A DNA stretch of 64,000 bases. It comes from Photobacterium sanctipauli. Its GTDB lineage: Bacteria > Pseudomonadota > Gammaproteobacteria > Enterobacterales > Vibrionaceae. Where the stretch lies: NCBI RefSeq assembly GCF_003026495.1, contig NZ_PYMA01000002.1, positions 496,001 to 560,000 on the forward strand, given 5' to 3'. This document shows positions 7,733 to 15,045 of this stretch, in pieces. The first letter of the stretch is position 1. Each line of letters opens with the position of its first letter. Under the pieces are notes generated by a model. That model ran no database searches and was not told the origin of the DNA. It saw only the letters and a program-made list of their open reading frames with translations. The position numbers were made by a program, and so were the translations under genes.

Positions 7733-8899
7733 ATGACCAATTATCTGAATCGAGGGTTTGAACAGGCTGAGTTTGAAAATCGAACTCAGCGCGCTCAAAA
7801 AGTCATGCATGACAAAAAGCTGGATGCCATGATTTTCACCACCGAGCCAAATGTCCGCTACTTCACGGGTTTCCATACACAGTTTTGGCATAGCCCAACT
7901 CGCCCTTGGTTCGTTATCGTGCCAGCAGAAGGTAAGCCAATTGCTATCATCCCTGAAATTGGTGCCAGCGGTATGGCAGGAACTTGGATAGATAACATCA
8001 TTACCTGGCCATCCCCGCGCCCGGAGGATGACGGTATCAGCTTAGTTGCAAGCGCATTGAATTCACTGCCTTGCCGCCATGGCCGCGTGGGTGCAACTTT
8101 GGGTATTGAATCCCATCTGCGTATGCCGGTGAATAACTACCTCCAACTGACCACCATGGTGAAGAAAGACTTCGTTGATGTGTCATTAGATATGCACGAG
8201 CTTCGCCAAATTAAATCTCAGGCAGAAATTGAGAAAACTCGCGAAATTTGCCGCATTACTAATGTTGGTTTCAACAAGGTCCCAGAGTATGCCAAAGCGG
8301 GTATGACCGAGCGTGAAATTTGCAAGCGTTTTCGGATTGATATGCTGCTTGAAGGTGCCGATGAGTGTCCATATATCATTGCGGGCTCGGGGCCTGATGG
8401 TTATGACAGCATCATTATGGGGCCTACAGACCGTATTATCGAACCGGGTGATGTGCTGATAATTGATACGGGCGCGGTGCGAGATGGTTACTTCTCGGAT
8501 TTCGACCGCAACTGGGCGTTTGGTCATGCGAGTGAGCAAACCAAGGCGGCGTATCGTGCCACATATGAAGCGACGACCAAAGGCTTTGAAGCCGCAAGGC
8601 CAGGGGCAACGACCACCGATATCTACAACGCGATGTGGAAGGTATTGGAAGCAAACGGTGCATTGGGCAATGACGTAGGGCGTCTTGGCCATGGGCTAGG
8701 TATGGAGTTGACCGAGCGTCCATCGAATACGGCTACGGACAACACGGTGCTGAAGCCGGGCATGGTGATGACGCTAGAGCCGGGAATGGTTTACGCCCCG
8801 GGTAAATCCATGGTGCACGAAGAGAATATCGTGATCACGGAAGACGGTGCGGAATGGCTGTCAGAACGCGCTGAACCAGAATTAATCATTATCGACTAA
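7601..8899 (+). repeat. Duplicated segment, copy 2 (promoter plus M24 gene)
   Basis: This is the partner of 2594-3894. The last 33 bases before the start codon, including the AAAGAGG ribosome binding site, are almost unchanged. The genes downstream of each copy differ completely. Confidence 0.85.
7733..8899 (+). CDS. M24 family metallohydrolase, copy 2
   Basis: This 388-residue protein is identical to the product of 2728-3894 except for His instead of Tyr in WAFGHAS and Ala instead of Thr in VLEANG. All five metal ligands are kept. About 13 of the roughly 15 nucleotide differences are silent. That pattern fits purifying selection after a recent duplication, or repeated gene conversion. This copy heads a separate operon with a third EamA permease and an M20 amidohydrolase, so the same activity is built into two transcripts with different partners. 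The start ATG at 7733 has the same AAAGAGG site as copy 1. Confidence 0.87.
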   Translation: MTNYLNRGFEQAEFENRTQRAQKVMHDKKLDAMIFTTEPNVRYFTGFHTQFWHSPTRPWFVIVPAEGKPIAIIPEIGASGMAGTWIDNIITWPSPRPEDDGISLVASALNSLPCRHGRVGATLGIESHLRMPVNNYLQLTTMVKKDFVDVSLDMHELRQIKSQAEIEKTREICRITNVGFNKVPEYAKAGMTEREICKRFRIDMLLEGADECPYIIAGSGPDGYDSIIMGPTDRIIEPGDVLIIDTGAVRDGYFSDFDRNWAFGHASEQTKAAYRATYEATTKGFEAARPGATTTDIYNAMWKVLEANGALGNDVGRLGHGLGMELTERPSNTATDNTVLKPGMVMTLEPGMVYAPGKSMVHEENIVITEDGAEWLSERAEPELIIID

Positions 8900-8973
8900 C
8901 TTTACCCAGTTACGGATATAGCCAACGAACGTCTAATCATGCGTAGACAAACGTTTGAATTTTAAGGATAGAT

Positions 8974-9951
8974 ATGAACACAACAAATAAAAATACATTT
9001 CTAGGCTGGGTTGCGGCAATTGCCGTGGCATGTATATGGGGCGTTACCGGGGTGGTATCTAAGCCTTTATCTATGGCGGTTGATCCAATGACATTGGTGT
9101 TCTTCCGCTATGTTACTGCCGTGATTGGCTTGTCAATCATTTTCCTCTTTACCTCTCGCAGCAAGAGCTTGAGTGTAGACTTGGGGGCATCACTTAAAAT
9201 AGATAAAAAAGACATTGGTAGAATCGTCTTGTGCGGTATCGTAGGCCAAGGGGTGTTCTCACTTTTTAACTTCCTTTCACTGGCACATATTGGCGCTACA
9301 GAAAACGGTGTGATTCAAGGTATGCAACCTTTTGCGACTGTATTCTTTGGCATGATGTTTATGAATTTCCGAATGAATAAGGTCCAGTGGGGGGCATTCA
9401 TTGCGTCAGCGATTTGTATCTATGCGATGAGTGTTGGTCCAACGAATACCATTGACGGTGGGTCACCTTTGCTTGGTTATGCTTATGTAACCTGTTCAAT
9501 GCTAGCACTTGCATGGACAGCTCACCTGCGTGCGAGTCTAGCAGAAAAGTATGGTTCTGTTGTTTCAATGCTTTATCAGTATATATCGGTAGCTGTGATG
9601 GGGATCTTCGTTGTCATCGCAATGGGGTTAGATCTCTCTCAGATATACATCATATTCTCTAGCCCACTTTTGATTGCTCTGCTTATTTTCCTTGGTACTG
9701 GTATCTCGGGTGGTAGTTACCTGGTCCAGCTATATTCCTTTAAACAAATTGGCGTTGAAAAAGCGACGATGGCACTAAACTTGATGCCACTTGTTGGCTA
9801 TTTAGTTGCTGTGTTTACGCTGGGTGAGCAATTGGCGGTGGGCAAAACCATTATTGTATCTCTGATTGTTGTCGCACTTTATGTGTTCACTAAATATGAA
9901 ACAAAAGAAGAGCCCCAGGCAGCAGAAAAACTCAAAGCTCAAGAAGCTTAA
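8974..9951 (+). CDS. EamA/DMT family permease, paralogue 3
   Basis: The product is a 325-residue ten-helix permease related to the two at 4733-6642. It shares the ENGVIQG segment, the LRASLAEKYGS loop and the TMALNLMPL motif near the end. It follows the second M24 gene by 74 bases, with AAGGATAG before the ATG. The C-terminus is a hydrophilic lysine/glutamate tail. Each M24 copy is thus followed by at least one EamA gene, which points to uptake or release of the substrate or product of that enzyme. Confidence 0.88.
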   Translation: MNTTNKNTFLGWVAAIAVACIWGVTGVVSKPLSMAVDPMTLVFFRYVTAVIGLSIIFLFTSRSKSLSVDLGASLKIDKKDIGRIVLCGIVGQGVFSLFNFLSLAHIGATENGVIQGMQPFATVFFGMMFMNFRMNKVQWGAFIASAICIYAMSVGPTNTIDGGSPLLGYAYVTCSMLALAWTAHLRASLAEKYGSVVSMLYQYISVAVMGIFVVIAMGLDLSQIYIIFSSPLLIALLIFLGTGISGGSYLVQLYSFKQIGVEKATMALNLMPLVGYLVAVFTLGEQLAVGKTIIVSLIVVALYVFTKYETKEEPQAAEKLKAQEA

Positions 9952-9971
9952 TATCAAAATAAATACTGATA

Positions 9972-9994
9972 GAAGTTACCCATAGGGTAGCTTC
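9972..9994 (+). terminator. Small hairpin between permease and amidohydrolase genes
   Basis: GAAGTTACCC pairs with GGGTAGCTTC (one G-T pair) over a three-base loop and is followed by TTCTTT. It lies just upstream of the amidohydrolase ribosome binding site. It may attenuate or partly terminate the transcript. Confidence 0.45.
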
Positions 9995-10010
9995 TTCTTT
10001 GGAGAAATAA

Positions 10011-11162
10011 ATGACTGTAGATAAAGCAGCAATTGAATGGCGCCGTCATCTTCATCAATACCCTGAATTTGGTACTGAAGAGTTCAAAACGGCAGAGTTT
10101 GTTGCAAATAAGCTTGAGGAGTTTGGCATTGAAGTTCATAGAGGTATCGGTGGCACTGGTGTCGTCGGTATTCTACGTGAAGGTTCAAGTGAGCGAAGTA
10201 TTGGCTTGAGAGCTGATATGGATGCTTTGCGAATACAAGAAGAAAATACATTTTGCCATGCCTCAAAACTTGAAGGTGCTATGCACGCCTGTGGTCATGA
10301 TGGCCATACTGCGATGCTATTGGGTGCGGCTTGCGAACTTGCCCAACATCGAAACTTTGATGGTACTGTTTATTTTATTTTCCAGCCTGATGAGGAAAGG
10401 GGAACTGGCGCTAAAGCTATGATTGCCGATGGTCTGTTCACTCGTTGGAAAATGGACGCAATCTATGCGATGCATAACCTACCAGGTATTCCTGCTGGTA
10501 AATTTGTGACTCGCCCTAGCTCTGTCATGGCGAGTGAAAGTAGTTTTGAAATTGTGATCAATGCTACCGGTGGGCATGCCGCGCTTCCTCATATGGGGAC
10601 CGATCCGATAGTTGTAGGTGCGCAAGTCGTTACAGCATTACAAACAATTGTCTCCCGTAATCTGAGTGCGATTAATGAAACTGCGGTTATTTCTGTAACT
10701 AATTTTGAAACTAATGGCACGGTTAACGTTATCCCATCGCAGGTAACAATTACGGGTGATACTCGTAGTTTTACCGACGAAGCCTTGCGGAAGATAGAAG
10801 AAGGGATTGAGCGAGTCGTTGCGGGTCAATGCATGTCAGCAGGTGTAGATTATCAATACCGATTTAATAACAGCTTCCTTTCGACAATCAATACGCAAGA
10901 AGAAACACAGCATGCGATTTCTGCGGCCGAGAAAGTTGTAGGCGTTGAGAACGTGGTCGGAAATTGTGAGCCGTTTACAATTAGCGAAGACTTTTCTTTT
11001 ATGTTACGCGAGGTTAAAGGCTGCTACATTCTCGTTGGTAATGGTGTTGGTGAATGTGGTGGTACTGCTTTACATAATCCATATTATGACTTTAATGATG
11101 AGATTCTAGGCACCGGTATGCGTTACTGGCAGACGCTGGTCGAAGCTCAGTTAGCAAAATAA
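10011..11162 (+). CDS. M20 family amidohydrolase (hippurate hydrolase / N-acyl amino acid deacylase type)
   Basis: This 383-residue enzyme has the M20D layout: GLRADMDAL near residues 65-73, the metal-binding ACGHDGHTAMLLG near 93-105, the catalytic glutamate in FQPDEERGTGA near 128, MHNLPG, and an inserted dimerisation domain around GGHAALPH. The family removes acyl groups from amino acids with a dinuclear metal centre. A GGAGAAATA site precedes the ATG at 10011. It is the last gene after the second M24 copy and the third permease. In an ectoine-like scheme it would deacylate the product of the M24 hydrolase, but the acyl group is unknown. Confidence 0.9.
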   Translation: MTVDKAAIEWRRHLHQYPEFGTEEFKTAEFVANKLEEFGIEVHRGIGGTGVVGILREGSSERSIGLRADMDALRIQEENTFCHASKLEGAMHACGHDGHTAMLLGAACELAQHRNFDGTVYFIFQPDEERGTGAKAMIADGLFTRWKMDAIYAMHNLPGIPAGKFVTRPSSVMASESSFEIVINATGGHAALPHMGTDPIVVGAQVVTALQTIVSRNLSAINETAVISVTNFETNGTVNVIPSQVTITGDTRSFTDEALRKIEEGIERVVAGQCMSAGVDYQYRFNNSFLSTINTQEETQHAISAAEKVVGVENVVGNCEPFTISEDFSFMLREVKGCYILVGNGVGECGGTALHNPYYDFNDEILGTGMRYWQTLVEAQLAK

Positions 11163-11222
11163 AGCCACTCAAATACGAGAAGCAAATTTAAGGGCTCGCC
11201 GCACAAAGGTTCTGATGGATTT

Positions 11223-11253
11223 ATTCCGACCGTTAAATTATCACGGTCGGAAT
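11223..11253. terminator. Bidirectional hairpin terminator
   Basis: ATTCCGACCGT and ACGGTCGGAAT form a perfect 11-bp stem with a nine-base loop, followed by TCTT. It lies between the convergent amidohydrolase and lipase genes. Confidence 0.75.
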
Positions 11254-11265
11254 TCTTAGGAATGC

Positions 11266-12948
11266 TTAGTTTACAGCGAATGCATTAGTGGCAACGTAGT
11301 AGGCATGGCTCGAAAGCAGATTAGTTTGCAGTGGTTGCAAGTTTATAACCGGACCATTTTCCAAAAAGGTTTCATAGTGAGGGAAGTTGGATAGGTTCAG
11401 TGGATCGTAATGCTGGTGATCTGAGCGTTGTTGACGAATTTCTTCGGCAATAGCTTGGTCTTTCAGGGCATCTTCCCAAGTTTTGCTTCGTTGGTTGTAA
11501 ACCCAGGTCACTTCTACTTGCAAGCCATCCGGCACACTAAATAGCGAATTGGCTTTAGTCACGAGTTGTTGGGTGAACACTAGCCCTTCTTTGGCGTAGC
11601 AAGTCCTTCTATTTCCTTCTACAGTCACTTGCGTATTAAATGCCGTGATTAGTTCTTTGAGCTTGTTAGCTCCGTCGTGAAAAACCAAATTATCATCAAA
11701 CTTAGATAATCCGAACCAGTTTTTGAGGGGGACAAAGAGTCCTTTGACAGATTTATTGATATTGGTATCTTCGATATCAACATTATTTTCTGCCATATTT
11801 GGCTGCCAGTTCTTTTGCGGGTAATAAACGCACTTGGTATTGATAAAGACATATATCCGGGTAACTTCTCTGGCAAGAAGCGGCATAATTCCTAGGTTTT
11901 CCATGTGTCCGCCGTCAGAGTGTGGATACTCTTCGGCAACCTTTGCGGCTCCTGCTTCAGTTCTCATTGGAATATGGTAAAACTCGGGAAAGCCAAGTGC
12001 GCCTAGCCCAATGGTATTGGTAAATTCTTGAGGGGCTGCACCGGAGCTTGCCATGATATCTGACAGCGAAAAGGCTCTTTCTGGTGTCCAGTCGAAGAAG
12101 CCTTTGCCCGGACGCTTAACGGTGAATACTGGTTTGTTACTTTGTTGATACTCTCTTCTCGGACCGATACAGTCGTAACCTAAGGATTCGATATAACCCC
12201 CGCCAAAATAATCGTCTTTACTGAAAAAATCTTTATCTTCAAAGAAAGTACGAATGCCTGAGTAGTAAGCCGTGTATTCAACAGGGTATTTCTTTTTGAA
12301 TTCGATCCCATCGTGGTTGAGTAGGGTAGCGCCTACAATCATGTATGGAGTGCCAGCGCGTTGAGTGAAAAAGTCATTTGGGCCAAGTATACCCGCAGAT
12401 ACGATTTCAGGGTTTCTTTCGAGTGCTTCTTCAAGGGTTGTATTGCTGTAGGTGAAATACTTGTTGCTGTCATGAAGGCCAAAAGGGGCTAAGAATGTTT
12501 TACCAATGACCTCAGCGAAGCTTTCATCACCTTTGCCGTTGAAAGCGGCTTTCAGGAGTTTATCGACGACGGTTGCATGGGTTAAGCAGTACTGGAAGCA
12601 GTGGCGCCTAATTTCCTTACCTGAGGTCAGGTCTATTTGATCTGGATTTTTAACCCCAGAGAAATAATTGCCTATTTTATTTGCAGGTAGGAAAAGAAAA
12701 GGGACGCTAGCCCATGTTCCACCAGAGACCGAAGAGATGTATTTAACCTTTGGCAAAATACCAGTGTCGTGCAGGGCTTTTAACTGCCCTAAGGTACAAC
12801 AAGCACTGCGTGTCCCACCTCCTGAGAAGGCTACACCAATATTCTGTTGTAAATCAGAAGGGAAATCATCGAGTTGGTTTTCGGGGTACGCTTGACTAGG
12901 CGCATCTTCTGCCATAGGGAAGCCAAGTACATTTAGTGTGTAAGTCAT
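11266..12948 (-). CDS. Patatin/cPLA2-like phospholipase
   Basis: This 560-residue protein has the Ser-Asp dyad of patatin and cytosolic phospholipase A2 folds. The oxyanion loop is SGGGTRSA near residues 42-49. The nucleophile is Ser75 in SSVSGGTW, closer to the SGG(S/T)W box of lysophospholipases than to the patatin GxSxG. The catalytic Asp345 sits in HSDGGHMENLG. No signal peptide or membrane segment is visible, so it is cytoplasmic or exported by another route. AAGGAAAT precedes the ATG at 12948. The gene stands alone. A role as a toxin or secreted effector is possible, since such lipases are known T6SS effectors, but no linked chaperone or immunity gene is seen. Confidence 0.8.
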   Translation of the reverse strand: MTYTLNVLGFPMAEDAPSQAYPENQLDDFPSDLQQNIGVAFSGGGTRSACCTLGQLKALHDTGILPKVKYISSVSGGTWASVPFLFLPANKIGNYFSGVKNPDQIDLTSGKEIRRHCFQYCLTHATVVDKLLKAAFNGKGDESFAEVIGKTFLAPFGLHDSNKYFTYSNTTLEEALERNPEIVSAGILGPNDFFTQRAGTPYMIVGATLLNHDGIEFKKKYPVEYTAYYSGIRTFFEDKDFFSKDDYFGGGYIESLGYDCIGPRREYQQSNKPVFTVKRPGKGFFDWTPERAFSLSDIMASSGAAPQEFTNTIGLGALGFPEFYHIPMRTEAGAAKVAEEYPHSDGGHMENLGIMPLLAREVTRIYVFINTKCVYYPQKNWQPNMAENNVDIEDTNINKSVKGLFVPLKNWFGLSKFDDNLVFHDGANKLKELITAFNTQVTVEGNRRTCYAKEGLVFTQQLVTKANSLFSVPDGLQVEVTWVYNQRSKTWEDALKDQAIAEEIRQQRSDHQHYDPLNLSNFPHYETFLENGPVINLQPLQTNLLSSHAYYVATNAFAVN

Positions 12949-13494
12949 TATATTTCCTTGCGGTAAAGACTTTCACAGAAATGGATATTCCTGACAACAG
13001 AAAGTGGTGTTGTCAGGAATATTAATAAGGTTGTAGTTTCATATTATAGGTGTTGGAGAATAAGGAAGCAAAACTAGTAAGCGTAGGCAATAGAGACTGC
13101 ATTATTTGGAATGCTGCGGTGGCACTAAAAGCAGTTCATACTGTATTGAAATATTGAATAATAATTAAGAATTCAATGGAAGGTAGGTATTCACTAAATA
13201 GAGTATAAAATAGTAGCCCATCATTTACTTTGAGTCGTGACTGTTGCTCTATTTGAACTTGAATCCAGTTGCTGGCACATTTTTGCTTGTTGATGAAATT
13301 TAGGTGGTGATTTATTGCTTTTATGATGTTATTTCGATCGTAGAAAAGTACTAAATTTAAGAACCTTGCTCAAAAAAGTACCCAATTGTACTGATTGTAA
13401 GAGTGCATGCAGTTGCCTACACTACGACCTGAAAAAAACTTATCTTTTATTAGGGTGCTAGTGATTACTAGTACTTATTTAATAGGGGATAAAC
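12949..13494. other. Intergenic region between lipase and di-haem protein
   Basis: This 546-base AT-rich gap holds the divergent promoters of the lipase and the cytochrome gene. A perfect 15-bp hairpin (12985-13022) lies 37 bases upstream of the lipase start. An inverted repeat AGTAC-N6-GTACT lies at 13377-13392, with other AGTAC words nearby, and may be an operator for the cytochrome gene. I see no reading frame worth calling. Confidence 0.5.
12985..13022. other. Perfect 15-bp hairpin upstream of the lipase
   Basis: ATATTCCTGACAACA pairs perfectly with its complement over an eight-base loop. In the leftward lipase transcript it would lie in the 5' leader. Read rightward it has no gene to terminate. 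It could be an operator, a leader structure or the remnant of a terminator. Confidence 0.6.
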
Positions 13495-14934
13495 ATGAAA
13501 ACTAATACACTTAAAATAAGTCTAATAATAAGTGGTCTTCTGGTAAGTTCGAGTGCAGTTGCTATCGGTGGTTTTGACTTTTCATCATCACCTAAAGGGA
13601 AAGACCAATTTTTACCGCCATCATCTGGCAATAGCTCATTTGCTCTAAAGCCTTTGAAAGACGCAGACTTTCGACAATCTGATCCGGCTCAAGTCGAGTT
13701 AGGCCGAAACTTGTTCTTCGATAAGATAATGAGTGGTAATGAAAATATCTCCTGCGGTACTTGTCATCATGTATTAACTAGCACTGCTGACTCTCTTTCT
13801 CTATCAGTGGGTGAAGGTGGTAGGGGCTTGGGACACCCGGCAAGGGATACGGGAACTGGCGTTGATGCAATTGTGCAGCGTGTTCCGCATAACTCACCTG
13901 ATCTTTTTAACCGTGGGTTATTAGAAATTAATGTGTTATTTAATGATGGGCGTATTTTTCCTGATTCAAATTTCGCAAGCGGCTTTAATTCACCAGCAGG
14001 TCACCAATTACCCGTAGGCTTAGATAGTATTTTGGCAGCACAAAATATTCTTCCTCTCACAAATGTGACTGAAATGGCGGGGCAAGCTGGTGAAAATGAT
14101 GTCGCTGATGCCGCGGTTAATGAAATTTTCGAAGGTCCGAACGGTGTCTGGGAATTATTACTCATCCGCCTGAGAGGTATTCCTGAATATGCTTCTCTGT
14201 TCCAAGCGGCATTTGATGATGTAAATAGTGCCGCCGATATGAATATTACTCACGTAGGTAATGCGATTGCCGCCTATATTGGTACAAGCTTCCGAGCTGA
14301 CAACAGTCCTTTTGACCGTTTTTTGCGAGGTGATAAGCGAGCAATGAGCGTTACTGCACAAGAGGGGATGCGCCTATTTTATGATGGGAATGCTAAAAAT
14401 CTAGGCGGTATGACCTGCGGTAGCTGTCATAGTGGCACCTTGCAGACAGATCAGGACTTTCATGCTATTGCTATGCCACAAATTGGTCCAGGTAAAGGTG
14501 ATGGTGTGAATGGTCGTGAAGACTTTGGTCATTTTCGTGTCAGTGGCGATGAAAATGATTTATATAAATTTCGAACCCCGTCGCTTCGTAATGTAGTTCT
14601 TACAGCGCCTTATGGTCACACTGGTTCATTTGATACCTTGCGTAAGGTTGTCGATCATCATGTTAATGCGATTTATTCCTTATATAACTATGATACGAGT
14701 CAGGCACAAATGCCGTCCCGCTCAGACCTTGATGCAATTGACTTTGAAGTGATGGAAAATCCGTATCTTGTTGATAAAATTGCTGAAGCCAGTGAGATAA
14801 AGAAACTTAAATACAGTAAAAAAGACATCGATAAGATTATGGAGTTCCTTTACGCTCTCACGGATCCTGCAAGCCTAGATATTCGTGATAAAGCCCCAAG
14901 AACTGTTCCGAGTGAGTTACCATTAGCGGATTAG
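13495..14934 (+). CDS. Di-haem cytochrome c peroxidase / MauG family protein, periplasmic
   Basis: The product is a 479-residue exported protein with a 23-residue signal peptide (basic start, hydrophobic core, cleavage after SSAVA). Two c-haem sites are visible: C87-G-T-C90-H91 and C308-G-S-C311-H312. That layout is typical of the CcpA/MauG group, which reduces peroxide or does haem-based oxidations in the periplasm. It is longer than classical peroxidases (about 320 residues). The extra length lies mostly between the two haem sites. A weak AGGGGATAA site precedes the ATG at 13495. A strong terminator follows at 14977. There is no neighbour that suggests a dedicated substrate protein. Confidence 0.88.
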   Translation: MKTNTLKISLIISGLLVSSSAVAIGGFDFSSSPKGKDQFLPPSSGNSSFALKPLKDADFRQSDPAQVELGRNLFFDKIMSGNENISCGTCHHVLTSTADSLSLSVGEGGRGLGHPARDTGTGVDAIVQRVPHNSPDLFNRGLLEINVLFNDGRIFPDSNFASGFNSPAGHQLPVGLDSILAAQNILPLTNVTEMAGQAGENDVADAAVNEIFEGPNGVWELLLIRLRGIPEYASLFQAAFDDVNSAADMNITHVGNAIAAYIGTSFRADNSPFDRFLRGDKRAMSVTAQEGMRLFYDGNAKNLGGMTCGSCHSGTLQTDQDFHAIAMPQIGPGKGDGVNGREDFGHFRVSGDENDLYKFRTPSLRNVVLTAPYGHTGSFDTLRKVVDHHVNAIYSLYNYDTSQAQMPSRSDLDAIDFEVMENPYLVDKIAEASEIKKLKYSKKDIDKIMEFLYALTDPASLDIRDKAPRTVPSELPLAD

Positions 14935-14976
14935 AGCCAAGGTAGCTAACTCTGTTATGAAAGGGTGTGCTAAAAC

Positions 14977-15009
14977 AAAGCCCCAGACACACATGTGATC
15001 TGGGGCTTT
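14977..15009. terminator. Bidirectional hairpin terminator
   Basis: AAAGCCCCAGA and TCTGGGGCTTT form a perfect 11-bp stem between the convergent cytochrome and alginate lyase genes. Confidence 0.85.
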
Positions 15010-15045
15010 AAAGCGGTATTAACTTTATGCTACCTATCGAATTGC

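Noticed and set aside
2728-8899. Near-identical M24 genes as an assembly artefact
   Set aside because: The copies differ at about 15 coding bases, have diverged promoters and different downstream genes, so a real duplication is more likely.
7733-8899. M24 proteins as DddP-type DMSP lyases
   Set aside because: DddP is a larger M24 relative with a distinct N-terminus. The neighbours here are amino-acid enzymes and there is no DMSP transporter.
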